A DNA stretch of 22,932 bases from Thermovenabulum sp049723235 (lineage in GTDB: Bacteria; Bacillota; Thermosediminibacteria; Thermosediminibacterales; Thermosediminibacteraceae): positions 1 to 22,932 of the forward strand of contig NZ_JBNARB010000027.1 of assembly GCF_049723235.1 (NCBI RefSeq), read 5' to 3'. This document shows positions 6,965 through 14,439 of the stretch, in pieces. Below the pieces are notes generated by a model. The model was not told where the DNA came from and made no database searches. It worked only from the letters and a program-made list of their open reading frames with translations. Made by a program: the position numbers and the translations under genes. Every line of letters begins with the position of its first letter. Within the stretch, counting starts at the first letter, position 1.

Positions 6965-7779
6965 AAACATTCCACCATTTCGTCTATTGTCAAAATATCG
7001 CCTCTTACATCCAGGCCTTCTGCCCGAAGACTGTTAGCCAGCTCCGTAACCTGGGGTACATCCAGGCCAATTTGCTTTAACCTTTCCACCTTTGAAAAGA
7101 TATCCTTTGGGCTTCCTTCCATTACAATTTTGCCCTTTTCCATAACGAAAACCCTATCGGCTTGAACCGCTTCTTCCATAAAGTGGGTAATGAGTATGAT
7201 GGTTTTATTCTCTTCCCGGTTCAGTTTTTTTATCGTGTTGTTGACTTCCCTTCTCCCCACGGGGTCAAGCATAGCAGTAGGCTCATCCAGAATAATGTAA
7301 TCGGGCTTCATGGCAAGAATTCCTGCTATTGCAACCCTCTGTTTTTGGCCGCCGGATAAGAGATGGGGGGCTTTCTGGGCGAATTCATAAAGCTCCACGG
7401 TTTTCAGAGCTTCATATACCCTTTTCCTGATTTCTTCGGGTGGGATTCCCAGATTTTCCGGGCCAAAGGCCACATCTTCCTCTACTATTGTAGCCACTAT
7501 TTGATTGTCAGGATTTTGGAAAACCAAACCCGCTTTCTGCCTTATATCCCAAATCCTATCCTTATCCCTGGTATTTAATCCGTCTACCCATACATCACCT
7601 TCCGTGGGGGTAAAAAGGCCGTTAAACAATTTTGCAAGGGTAGACTTTCCAGACCCATTGGGCCCTATAATAGCTACGAATTCTCCCTTTTTTATTGTTA
7701 AATTTATTTCCTTCAGGGCAAGATCTTTACTTTGAGAGTACTGGTAGAAAACATTTTCCAGCCTGATTTCGGCGGCCAT
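6949..7779 (-). CDS. ecfA1: ECF transporter ATP-binding protein EcfA1
   Basis: First ATPase of the ECF energizer module. The 276 residues show Walker A GPNGSGKST (39-47), Q-loop FQNPDNQIVATIVEEDVAFG (from 88), signature LSGGQ (141-145) and Walker B YIILDEPT (161-168). The FQNPDNQ form marks EcfA1 and separates it from EcfA2 next door. The ATG follows AAAGGGGG. It lies 55 bases after rplQ with no terminator, the same position as in Bacillus and many clostridia, so it is likely transcribed from the ribosomal superoperon. A shared energizer for several S components elsewhere in the genome is the usual arrangement. Confidence 0.95.
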   Translation of the reverse strand: MAAEIRLENVFYQYSQSKDLALKEINLTIKKGEFVAIIGPNGSGKSTLAKLFNGLFTPTEGDVWVDGLNTRDKDRIWDIRQKAGLVFQNPDNQIVATIVEEDVAFGPENLGIPPEEIRKRVYEALKTVELYEFAQKAPHLLSGGQKQRVAIAGILAMKPDYIILDEPTAMLDPVGRREVNNTIKKLNREENKTIILITHFMEEAVQADRVFVMEKGKIVMEGSPKDIFSKVERLKQIGLDVPQVTELANSLRAEGLDVRGDILTIDEMVECLCRLL

Positions 7780-7834
7780 TGTAAAGCCCCCTTTACCATA
7801 TATAAGAGCTCTCCTGGTCCTTCCAGCGAATTTT

Positions 7835-8167
7835 TTATATTAATTCCAGAACCACCAGTTCCGCGGAGTCTCCCCTTCTCGGTCCGATTTTTACTATTCT
7901 CGTGTAGCCGCCATTTCGGTCCTGGTATTTTGGAGCAATTTTATCAAAAAGTTCTTTTACCGTGGTTTCATCAAGAACCTCTGCCAGCACCAATCTCCTG
8001 GATGCAAGATCGTTTTTCTTCGCTGTTGTAATAATTTTTTCCGCAATACTCCTTACTTCCTTAGCTCTCGTCTCGGTGGTAATTATCCTGCCGTGTCTTA
8101 AAAGGGATGTTACAAGATTGCGGAGCATCATTTTTCTGTGTCCGCTATCCCTGCCCAATTTTCTCAT
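7835..8167 (-). CDS. rplQ: 50S ribosomal protein L17 (bL17)
   Basis: Bacteria-specific 50S protein near the tunnel exit. The 110-residue protein begins MRKLGRDSGHRKMMLRNLVTSLL, the diagnostic segment of the family, and ends in the RIVKIGPRRGDSAELVVLEL block. AAGGAGG stands 8 bases before the ATG. It follows rpoA by 28 bases, the usual end of the alpha cluster, with the ECF genes continuing after it. Confidence 0.98.
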   Translation of the reverse strand: MRKLGRDSGHRKMMLRNLVTSLLRHGRIITTETRAKEVRSIAEKIITTAKKNDLASRRLVLAEVLDETTVKELFDKIAPKYQDRNGGYTRIVKIGPRRGDSAELVVLELI

Positions 8168-8195
8168 TTCTCTTCCCTCCTTACTTTTGCTCCTC

Positions 8196-9146
8196 TTATG
8201 CGTCTTCTGATTTTTTCAATGAAAGATTCAATGCTGCGAGTTTTTCTTCCACTTCCTCCAAGGATTTCTTACCCAGGTTTCTTACCTTCATCATATCTTC
8301 AGGTGTTTTCTGGATAAGTTCTCCTATGGTGTTTATTCCCGCCCTCTTCAAACAGTTATAAGAGCGGACGGACAAATCCAGTTCTTCTATCGGCATTTCA
8401 AGAAGTTTTTCCTTTTCATCCTTTTCCTTTTCTACCGGAGCTTCCACTTTTTTCGTCATCTCCGATAGTCCTGTAAACAATCCAAAGTAATTTATCAGGA
8501 TTTTTGCGGCTTCGCTAACCGCCTCATCGGGTTTTATAGTGCCGTTTGTCCATACTTCTAAGGTTAGCTTATCATAGTCCGTAACATAGCCTACACGGGT
8601 ATGTTCCACCGTATAATTCGCCTTGATTACAGGTGTGAAAATTGAATCAATGGGTATTACTCCAATTGGTTGCCCGGGTTTTTTGTTTTTCTCTGCGCTG
8701 ACATAGCCCTTTCCTTTTTCAAGGGTAAGTTCCGCAAAGAATCTCGCATCTTTTTCAAGAGTTGCTATGTGGTGATCCTTATTCACTATTTCCACATCCG
8801 CATCGCATATAATATCCTCAGCGGTGACTTCTCCCTCTCCCTGAGCTTCGATTCTGAGAATCTTTGGTTCATCCGTATACATCTTAATTGCCAATCCTTT
8901 TATGTTAAGGATAATTTCTACCACATCTTCCAGAACTCCTGGAATTGTGGAAAATTCGTGCTGAACTCCGTCTATCTTTATTGATGTTACTGCTGCACCG
9001 GGTATTGATGAGAGCAAGACCCTTCTGAGAGAATTGCCAAGGGTTGTGCCGTAGCCTCTTTCCAGGGGCTCGATTACCAATTTTCCGTAGGTATTATCCT
9101 CGCTGACCTCAACCAATTCTATCCTTGGCTTTTCAAATTCATTCAT
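8196..9146 (-). CDS. rpoA: RNA polymerase alpha subunit
   Basis: Dimerises to start RNA polymerase assembly and contacts promoter UP elements and activators. The 316 residues include the N-terminal domain (about 1-230, with GYGTTLGNSLRRVLLSS at 31-47 for dimer and beta contacts), an acidic/lysine-rich linker (about 232-250) and the C-terminal domain (about 251-316). In the latter, Arg261 and Asn264 match the DNA-contacting pair of the Escherichia coli protein. The ATG is 13 bases from GGAGGG, much farther than in its neighbours, and no in-frame ATG, GTG or TTG lies between. It sits in the alpha cluster between rpsD and rplQ. Confidence 0.98.
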   Translation of the reverse strand: MNEFEKPRIELVEVSEDNTYGKLVIEPLERGYGTTLGNSLRRVLLSSIPGAAVTSIKIDGVQHEFSTIPGVLEDVVEIILNIKGLAIKMYTDEPKILRIEAQGEGEVTAEDIICDADVEIVNKDHHIATLEKDARFFAELTLEKGKGYVSAEKNKKPGQPIGVIPIDSIFTPVIKANYTVEHTRVGYVTDYDKLTLEVWTNGTIKPDEAVSEAAKILINYFGLFTGLSEMTKKVEAPVEKEKDEKEKLLEMPIEELDLSVRSYNCLKRAGINTIGELIQKTPEDMMKVRNLGKKSLEEVEEKLAALNLSLKKSEDA

Positions 9147-9159
9147 AATGTTCTATTTA

Positions 9160-9167
9160 CCCTCCTT
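9160..9167 (-). promoter_or_regulatory. Unusually distant ribosome-binding site of rpoA
   Basis: AAGGAGGG on the minus strand ends 13 bases before the rpoA ATG (9146). Neighbouring genes have about 6-9 bases. An ATT codon directly before the ATG is in frame at 10 bases from the site, and a TAG lies two codons before that ATT, so no standard upstream start is possible. Spacing of this kind usually lowers initiation. Confidence 0.6.
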
Positions 9168-9192
9168 GCTAAAAAATCCACTGAGGGCTTAA

Positions 9193-9819
9193 TTATTTGG
9201 AGTAGAGCTCTACTATCAGGTGCTCCTGCACCGGTATATCGATATCTTCTCTATTGGGTACCCTTAATACCTCTCCCGTAAGCGTATCGTAATTCACCGA
9301 CAGCCAATCGGGCACTATTCTTGTTCTGCCCAGTTCGGCTATTTCTTTGAAAAATTCAAGATCCCTGCTCTTTTCCCTTACCGCTATTATGTCTTTTGCT
9401 CTTACCTGATAGGAAGGTATTGTTACCTTTTTCCCGTTCACTTCAATGTGTCCGTGCCTTACAATCTGTCTTGCCTGAGTTCTGGATTTGGCAAATCCCA
9501 ATCTGTAAACCACATTATCCAGCCTTAACTCTAATAGCCTTAAAAGGTTTTCACCCGTAACGCCTTTTTGTCTGGTAGCTCTTTCGAAATAAATTCTGAA
9601 CTGATTTTCCAGAACTCCGTATATTCTTTTAGCCTTTTGCTTTTCACGAAGCTGTATTCCGTATTCGGAAAGCTTCTTTTTAACCTGCCCGTGCTGACCG
9701 GGAGCATAACCGCGGCGCTCAATAGCGCACTTGGGAGTATAGCAGCGTTCTCCCTTTAAATACAGCTTAATACCTTCTCTGCGGCATTGACGGCAGGATG
9801 GTCCGGTATATCTTCCCAT
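9193..9819 (-). CDS. rpsD: 30S ribosomal protein S4 (uS4), zinc-binding form
   Basis: Primary 16S rRNA-binding protein that nucleates the 30S body and helps form the mRNA entry site. In the 208 residues, Cys9, Cys12, Cys26 and Cys31 form the N-terminal zinc site of the C+ type, followed by GYAPGQHGQ. An S4 RNA-binding domain (about 98-160, LELRLDNVVYRLGFAKSR) follows. AAGGAGG stands 7 bases before the ATG. It is placed between rpsK and rpoA, as in clostridia and Escherichia coli but not Bacillus subtilis, where rpsD stands alone. In E. coli S4 represses its own cluster; no matching structure is evident here. Confidence 0.98.
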   Translation of the reverse strand: MGRYTGPSCRQCRREGIKLYLKGERCYTPKCAIERRGYAPGQHGQVKKKLSEYGIQLREKQKAKRIYGVLENQFRIYFERATRQKGVTGENLLRLLELRLDNVVYRLGFAKSRTQARQIVRHGHIEVNGKKVTIPSYQVRAKDIIAVREKSRDLEFFKEIAELGRTRIVPDWLSVNYDTLTGEVLRVPNREDIDIPVQEHLIVELYSK

Positions 9820-9840
9820 TCTGATCCCTCCTTAAAATTG

Positions 9841-10221
9841 TTATACTCTTCTTCTCTTAGGTGGCCTGCAGCCGTTATGGGGTATGGGAGTAACATCTTT
9901 AATTACAGTGATTTCAAGCCCTGCTGCTTGAAGCGACCTTATGGCAGCTTCCCTTCCTGGTCCGGGCCCTTTTACATACACTTCCACGGTTTTTAACCCG
10001 AAATCTGCTGCTTTTTTTGCAGCTGCTTCAGCGGCCAACTGAGCAGCAAAAGGTGTACCCTTTCTTGACCCTTTGAATCCTACCGTGCCTCCACTCGCCC
10101 AGGTCAAAGGATGACCTGCCTCATCGGTTATGGTTACGATAGTATTATTAAAGGTTGAATGAATATGAGCCTTCCCCTTTTCTACGCGTTTTTTATCCTT
10201 GCGCCTTTTCACAACAGCCAC
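9841..10221 (-). CDS. rpsK: 30S ribosomal protein S11 (uS11)
   Basis: Forms the 30S platform near the mRNA exit and E site. The 126-residue protein has HIHSTFNNTIVTITD near residue 20, the GSRKGTPFAAQLAAE segment and the C-terminal HNGCRPPKRRRV, all typical. The start is a GTG (MAVVKRRK) with GGGGGTGA upstream. It follows rpsM by 23 bases and precedes rpsD by 21. Confidence 0.98.
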   Translation of the reverse strand: MAVVKRRKDKKRVEKGKAHIHSTFNNTIVTITDEAGHPLTWASGGTVGFKGSRKGTPFAAQLAAEAAAKKAADFGLKTVEVYVKGPGPGREAAIRSLQAAGLEITVIKDVTPIPHNGCRPPKRRRV

Positions 10222-10244
10222 TTTTTATTCACCCCCGCTAAAAA

Positions 10245-10616
10245 TTATTTGCTTCGCCTTGTACCTACCGTCTTGCGCGGTCCTTTCCTTGTCCTCGCAT
10301 TTGTTCTTGTTCTCTGTCCGCGCACCGGTAAGCCTCTTCTATGCCTTATTCCCCTGTAGCATCCAATTTCTATTAGCCTTTTGATGTTCATGGCGACTTC
10401 TCTTCTCAAATCGCCTTCGACTTTGTAGTTTTTCTCGATAATATCCCTTAATTTGCTGATTTCCTTTTCCGTTAAATCCTTTACCCTGGTATCGGGATTT
10501 ACATTGGCTTCCTTCAAAATTTTATTGGAAAGGCTCCTGCCAATACCGTAGATATATGTCAGTGCAATTTCTACCCTTTTATCTCTGGGTAAATCCACAC
10601 CCGCTATACGCGCCAT
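10245..10616 (-). CDS. rpsM: 30S ribosomal protein S13 (uS13)
   Basis: Head protein of the 30S subunit that bridges to the 50S and contacts P-site tRNA through its basic tail. The 123 residues start MARIAGVDLPRDKRVEIALTYIYGIG and carry a helix-hairpin-helix region and the RGIRHRRGLPVRGQRTRTNARTR block near the C terminus. AAAGGAGG stands 9 bases before the ATG. It follows rpmJ by 15 bases. Confidence 0.98.
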   Translation of the reverse strand: MARIAGVDLPRDKRVEIALTYIYGIGRSLSNKILKEANVNPDTRVKDLTEKEISKLRDIIEKNYKVEGDLRREVAMNIKRLIEIGCYRGIRHRRGLPVRGQRTRTNARTRKGPRKTVGTRRSK

Positions 10617-10631
10617 TCACTTAAACCTCCT

Positions 10632-10745
10632 TTAACCCTGTCTTTGTTTGTGCTTGGGATTTTCGCAGATTACCATAATTCTGCCTTTTCTCTTTATTAT
10701 CTTACACTTTTCACAAATCTTCTTGACAGATGGTCTCACCTTCAT
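10632..10745 (-). CDS. rpmJ: 50S ribosomal protein L36 (bL36), zinc-binding form
   Basis: Smallest 50S protein, 37 residues (MKVRPSVKKICEKCKIIKRK to the C-terminal KHKQRQG). Cys11, Cys14, Cys27 and His32 make the zinc ribbon of the C+ type. AGGGAGGAA lies 6 bases before the ATG. It occupies its standard place between infA and rpsM and helps fold 23S rRNA late in assembly. Its size makes it easy to miss in automatic gene calling. Confidence 0.98.
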   Translation of the reverse strand: MKVRPSVKKICEKCKIIKRKGRIMVICENPKHKQRQG

Positions 10746-10765
10746 GTCTCGTTCCTCCCTCACCC

Positions 10766-10984
10766 TTACTTGTGTCTGTATATTATCCGTCCCCGTGTAA
10801 GATCGTACGGCGAAAGCTCCACTGTCACTTTGTCTCCAGGTAAAATTCGTATATAGTTCATCCTTATCTTACCCGAAACGTGTGCAAGAACCTTATGCCC
10901 GTTTTTCAGTTCAACCCTGAACATGCCGTTAGGTAAAGGTTCCACTACGGTACCTTCCACTTCTATAACATCTTCCTTAGACAT
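10766..10984 (-). CDS. infA: Translation initiation factor IF-1
   Basis: Binds the 30S A site during initiation alongside IF-2 and IF-3. The protein is an OB-fold of 72 residues, the normal length, from MSKEDVIEVEGTVVEPLPNG to the C-terminal TRGRIIYRHK. The open frame continues 28 codons upstream to an ATG at 11068, but that part overlaps the KOW gene in another frame and has no IF-1 similarity. The chosen ATG lies 7 bases after the KOW gene's stop; AAAGGAGGGG inside that gene's end serves as ribosome-binding site at about 12 bases, with a second AGTAGGG closer. Confidence 0.97.
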   Translation of the reverse strand: MSKEDVIEVEGTVVEPLPNGMFRVELKNGHKVLAHVSGKIRMNYIRILPGDKVTVELSPYDLTRGRIIYRHK

Positions 10985-10991
10985 ATAAGCC

Positions 10992-11294
10992 CTACTCCCC
11001 TCCTTTGGAACCCTTGATTTCACCGGGTTTTCCTGTAAGTTCTTCGAGGGCTCGTCGTATTTCTTCATTATACACCTTTCTATTATTAATTAATTTCTCG
11101 TAAATAAATCCGTCCTTTTTGCCGGTAAGTTGCAGATGCTTTAATTTCTTCTTTTTTGGTTTTTCTATCCGCCGAAGTTCACCATCGGCGACAAGAACGT
11201 ACTCCTTATCTATTATTTTTACTACAATCATGGGTCTCCCTTTATCTCTTCCAGCCTTCGATATCACCAATTGACCTAATTCCACTTCCGGCAT
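10992..11294 (-). CDS. KOW-domain RNA-binding protein (L14e/L6e/L27e-like)
   Basis: A 100-residue protein of the small KOW family found next to infA in many Firmicutes. The N-terminal half is a KOW/SH3-like barrel (LGQLVISKAGRDKGRPMIVV, from residue 6). A lysine-rich stretch (about 45-53) and a charged C-terminal tail with a Gly/Lys-rich end follow. The fold relates to archaeal and eukaryotic ribosomal proteins L14e, L6e and L27e. I infer binding to rRNA or the ribosome from family and position; its precise job is not known to me. GGAAGG precedes the ATG. It lies 12 bases after map, and its last codons carry the infA ribosome-binding site. Confidence 0.9.
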   Translation of the reverse strand: MPEVELGQLVISKAGRDKGRPMIVVKIIDKEYVLVADGELRRIEKPKKKKLKHLQLTGKKDGFIYEKLINNRKVYNEEIRRALEELTGKPGEIKGSKGGE

Positions 11295-11306
11295 ACAAGC
11301 ACCTTC

Positions 11307-12053
11307 CTAACCTAAGGTTAAAATCTCGGGTTCTCCGTCCGTTATAGCTATGGTATTTTCATAGTGAGCGGATAAGCTTCTGTCCTTCGTTACTACCGTC
11401 CATCCGTCTATTAGCGTCTCCACTTCATATCCACCCACATTCACCATCGGCTCTATAGCCAGGGTCATCCCTTCTCGAAGGCGCGGACCTTTGCCGGGAG
11501 GCCCGAAGTTCGGCACCTGGGGTTCTTCGTGCATTTTTCTCCCTATCCCGTGCCCAACGTAATCCCTTACAACCGAAAAATTGTTGCTTTCCACATAGCT
11601 TTGAATGGCATGGGATATATCCGACAGCCTGTAATCGGGAGTAGCGTATTTTATACCCTCAAAAAAGCTGTATTCGGTTACCATTATCAATTTTTTTGCC
11701 GTTTCCGATATTTCTCCTACGGGATACGTCCTGGCAGCATCTGCACAGTAACCATCTACCACCGCGCCTACATCTATACTAATAATATCACCATCTTTTA
11801 GGAATCTTAAACCAGGAATTCCATGAACTACCTCTTCGTTAATTGAAGAGCAAATGGTTGCCGGATATCCCCTGTAACCTTTGAATGCCGGAATAGCATT
11901 GTATTTTTTAATGATATCTTCCGCGATCCTGTCAAGTTCTATTGTGGCGATTCCGGGCTTAATAGCCTTTTTAATCTCTTCCAAAACCTTTGCCACCACT
12001 TTTCCGGCCTTTTTCATTAAATCGATTTCTCTTTTTGATTTTATAATTATCAT
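11307..12053 (-). CDS. map: Methionine aminopeptidase, type I
   Basis: Removes the initiator Met from new proteins when the second residue is small. In the 248 residues all expected active-site residues are present: His77, and metal ligands Asp94, Asp105, His168, Glu201 and Glu232, each offset by 2-3 from the E. coli enzyme. No N-terminal zinc-finger extension is present, so it is the short type Ia form. The ATG overlaps the adk TGA by four bases (ATGA), a mark of coupled translation, with AGAGGCG upstream. The adk-map-infA order after secY is standard in Firmicutes. Confidence 0.97.
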   Translation of the reverse strand: MIIIKSKREIDLMKKAGKVVAKVLEEIKKAIKPGIATIELDRIAEDIIKKYNAIPAFKGYRGYPATICSSINEEVVHGIPGLRFLKDGDIISIDVGAVVDGYCADAARTYPVGEISETAKKLIMVTEYSFFEGIKYATPDYRLSDISHAIQSYVESNNFSVVRDYVGHGIGRKMHEEPQVPNFGPPGKGPRLREGMTLAIEPMVNVGGYEVETLIDGWTVVTKDRSLSAHYENTIAITDGEPEILTLG

Positions 12054-12703
12054 CGTTTTTCGCCTCTTAAAAGGCTTATTAATTCTTCAAAAACTTCGTC
12101 TATGGGTTTTGTACCGTCAATGGATATTAAAAGACCTTCTTTTTCGTAATATTGTATCAAAGGTTTTGTTTCATCTTCGTATACGCTTATCCTTTTTTCT
12201 ACAGTCTCCTTTTTATCGTCCGCCCGTATTATGAGCTCGGAGCCGCATTTATCACAGGTGTTTTCCCTTGAAGGAGGGTTGTATTTTACATGGTAGGTAG
12301 CACCGCAGCTGCCGCAAACCCTTCTGCCGGTAAACCTCTCGATCAATTCTTCCTTAGGTACTTCAAAATAAATTACCGCATCGAGTTTAGTATTTTTTTC
12401 ATCCAGTAACTTTTTCAATCCCTCGGCCTGATTAATCGTCCGTGGAAAGCCGTCCATAACAAAACCTTTACGGCAATCGGGCTTTTCTAAACGTTCATTT
12501 ATAATACTCATAATCAAGTCATCGGGTACCAGAAGACCTTTTTCCATATATTCCTTAGCTTTTAACCCGAGGGCAGTTCCCTCACTGACCGCAGCTCTTA
12601 AAATGTCGCCCGTGGAGATATGAGGAATTCCATAGTAGTCCGATAACTTTTTAGCTTGCGTACCTTTACCCGCCCCGGGGGGCCCCAGCAACACAAGATT
12701 CAT
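12050..12703 (-). CDS. adk: Adenylate kinase, zinc-containing LID
   Basis: Interconverts ATP + AMP and two ADP. From the chosen start it is 217 residues, like the Bacillus enzymes. Walker A GPPGAGKGT is at 7-15, the AMP-site DGFPRT at 84-89, and Cys130, Cys133, Cys150 and Cys153 form the zinc site in the LID, at the same numbers as in Bacillus stearothermophilus. An in-frame ATG at 12712 is only 3 bases past secY and abuts GGAG, too close to use. The ATG at 12703 has GGAG at 9 bases and begins MNLVLLGPPGAGKG like relatives. It overlaps map by four bases. Confidence 0.97.
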   Translation of the reverse strand: MNLVLLGPPGAGKGTQAKKLSDYYGIPHISTGDILRAAVSEGTALGLKAKEYMEKGLLVPDDLIMSIINERLEKPDCRKGFVMDGFPRTINQAEGLKKLLDEKNTKLDAVIYFEVPKEELIERFTGRRVCGSCGATYHVKYNPPSRENTCDKCGSELIIRADDKKETVEKRISVYEDETKPLIQYYEKEGLLISIDGTKPIDEVFEELISLLRGEKR

Positions 12704-12715
12704 TAATCTCATCTC

Positions 12716-13972
12716 CTATTTCAAGAAGCCCTCGTAATGTCTCATTATCATCTGGGCTTCGATTAATTTCATAGTCTCCAAAGCAACACCCACGACTATT
12801 AAAAGCGCCGTACCGCCAAAATAAATATTTAGAGCCGTAACTCCCGTAATAATATACGGTAAAATCGCTATTGCTGCCAAAAAGAGGGCTCCGATAAGCG
12901 TAATTCTGCTCATGATTTTATCCAGGTATTCGGCAGTAGGTTTACCCGGTCTCATACCCGGAATAAATCCACCGTATTTTTTCATATTCTCGGCGATATC
13001 CGCAGGATTAAAAGTAACCGCCGTGTAGAAATAGGTGAAAAATACTATTAACGCGGCATAAAGGGTTGCATATACCCATCCCCCGGGCTTTATAGCATTG
13101 GCTATGGAGACGGCTACCCGGCTGTTGGGGAAAAATCCTGCTATGGTGCTGGGTGTTAGGAGAATGGACATAGCGAATATAACCGGTATAACCCCTGCGG
13201 CGTTTAACTTCATGGGTATATGTGTGGATTGACCTCCGTACACCCTTCTGCCCACTACCCTTTTAGCGTACTGCACCGGTACCCTTCTTTCCGCCTGCTG
13301 AACAGCTACTACCCCGACGATAACCGCAACGGCAAAAACAGCGAAAATCAATACCATGAATATATTTGTTGTACCTACACGCACGTACTGAAATACCTGG
13401 TAGATACCGCTGGGTAATCTCGATACAATACCGGCGAAAATAAGGAGCGAAATTCCGTTTCCGATGCCTTTATCCGTTATTTGTTCGCCAACCCACATCA
13501 AAAATGCGGTTCCGGCCGTTAAGCTTATTACTACGATAAGGCTCCCGAAAAATCCCTTGTAGACCAGAGCGCTCCTGAATCCGATGGCAAGACCTACTGC
13601 CTGGATAAGACCCAGGATAACCGTTCCGTAGCGGGTATATTTTGCCAGTTCCTTTCTACCCGCTTCCCCTTCTTTAGCAAGTTCCTCCCATTTGGGAATT
13701 ATGATAGTCAAAAGCTGAACTATAATGGATGCGTTAATGTAGGGAGTGATACTCATTGCAAATACCGAAAACTGTTTAAAAGCTCCACCGGCGATTATAT
13801 CAAAAAATCCCAGTAAAGCGCCCTTTTCAATAAGTTGCTTTACCGCTTCCGGGTTCATCCCCGGAACGGGGACGAAGGCCCCTATTCTGAAAATCACCAG
13901 CATCAAAAGGGTAAACTGAAGTCTTTTTCTTAAATCCGGGATTTTCCAAGCGTTCCTGAGGGCATCCAGCAT
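12716..13972 (-). CDS. secY: Protein translocase channel SecY
   Basis: Central pore of the SecYEG complex in the cell membrane, threading unfolded proteins supplied by SecA or the ribosome. The 418-residue protein has ten predicted membrane segments, beginning near residue 19, with the plug region (FGDI-like FFDIIAGG, about 57-64) after the first. The cytoplasmic loop VQQAERRVPVQYAKR, which binds SecA and ribosomes, is present, and the protein ends in RHYEGFLK. The ATG shares one base with the rplO stop (TAATG), implying coupled translation. It follows rplO as in most bacteria and precedes adk. Confidence 0.98.
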   Translation of the reverse strand: MLDALRNAWKIPDLRKRLQFTLLMLVIFRIGAFVPVPGMNPEAVKQLIEKGALLGFFDIIAGGAFKQFSVFAMSITPYINASIIVQLLTIIIPKWEELAKEGEAGRKELAKYTRYGTVILGLIQAVGLAIGFRSALVYKGFFGSLIVVISLTAGTAFLMWVGEQITDKGIGNGISLLIFAGIVSRLPSGIYQVFQYVRVGTTNIFMVLIFAVFAVAVIVGVVAVQQAERRVPVQYAKRVVGRRVYGGQSTHIPMKLNAAGVIPVIFAMSILLTPSTIAGFFPNSRVAVSIANAIKPGGWVYATLYAALIVFFTYFYTAVTFNPADIAENMKKYGGFIPGMRPGKPTAEYLDKIMSRITLIGALFLAAIAILPYIITGVTALNIYFGGTALLIVVGVALETMKLIEAQMIMRHYEGFLK

Positions 13973-14412
13973 TATATCACCTCGGCTTTGCCACCGGCAG
14001 CCTCAATCTTCTCAATAGCCGATTTAGAAAAAGCATGGGCTACCACTTCTAATTTTTTTGTTAATTCCCCATCACCAAGGATTTTTACTCCATCTCTAAT
14101 ATTCTTAATAATGCCTTTTTCGATGAGTAGTTCCGGCGTAACTCTTGTATTATCCTCGAAATCGTTCAATGCTTTAACATTTACCACCACAAATTCTTTT
14201 TTGAATACATTGGTGAATCCCCTTTTGGGAATCCTTCTATAAAGGGGCATCTGACCGCCTTCAAATCCCGGTCTTACTCCGCCGCCCGTTCTTGCCTTTT
14301 GTCCTTTGTGACCGCGGGTAGCCGTTTTACCGTGCCCGGAACCAGTACCCCTACCCACTCTTTTGGCTTTTTTCCTCGAACCTTCTGCAGGTCTAAGATC
14401 ATGTAGCCTCAT
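13972..14412 (-). CDS. rplO: 50S ribosomal protein L15 (uL15)
   Basis: Late-assembling 50S protein with a long extended N-terminal arm reaching into 23S rRNA. The 146 residues begin MRLHDLRPAEGSRKKAKRVG and have the glycine/arginine-rich arm (GRGTGSGHGKTATRGHKG, about 20-37), then a globular C-terminal domain. AAGGAGG lies 7 bases before the ATG. It directly follows rpsE with a gap of only 27 bases; the rpmD gene usually found here is absent. Confidence 0.98.
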   Translation of the reverse strand: MRLHDLRPAEGSRKKAKRVGRGTGSGHGKTATRGHKGQKARTGGGVRPGFEGGQMPLYRRIPKRGFTNVFKKEFVVVNVKALNDFEDNTRVTPELLIEKGIIKNIRDGVKILGDGELTKKLEVVAHAFSKSAIEKIEAAGGKAEVI

Positions 14413-14439
14413 TAAAACACCTCCTTACAATTAAATCCC

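Noticed and set aside
7808..7826. Possible hairpin between rplQ and ecfA1
   Set aside because: The stem is only about four clean base pairs and has no U-tract, so it does not separate the ECF genes from the superoperon.
10985..11068. 28-codon N-terminal extension of infA
   Set aside because: It overlaps the KOW gene in another frame; IF-1 is 72 residues and begins at MSKEDV.
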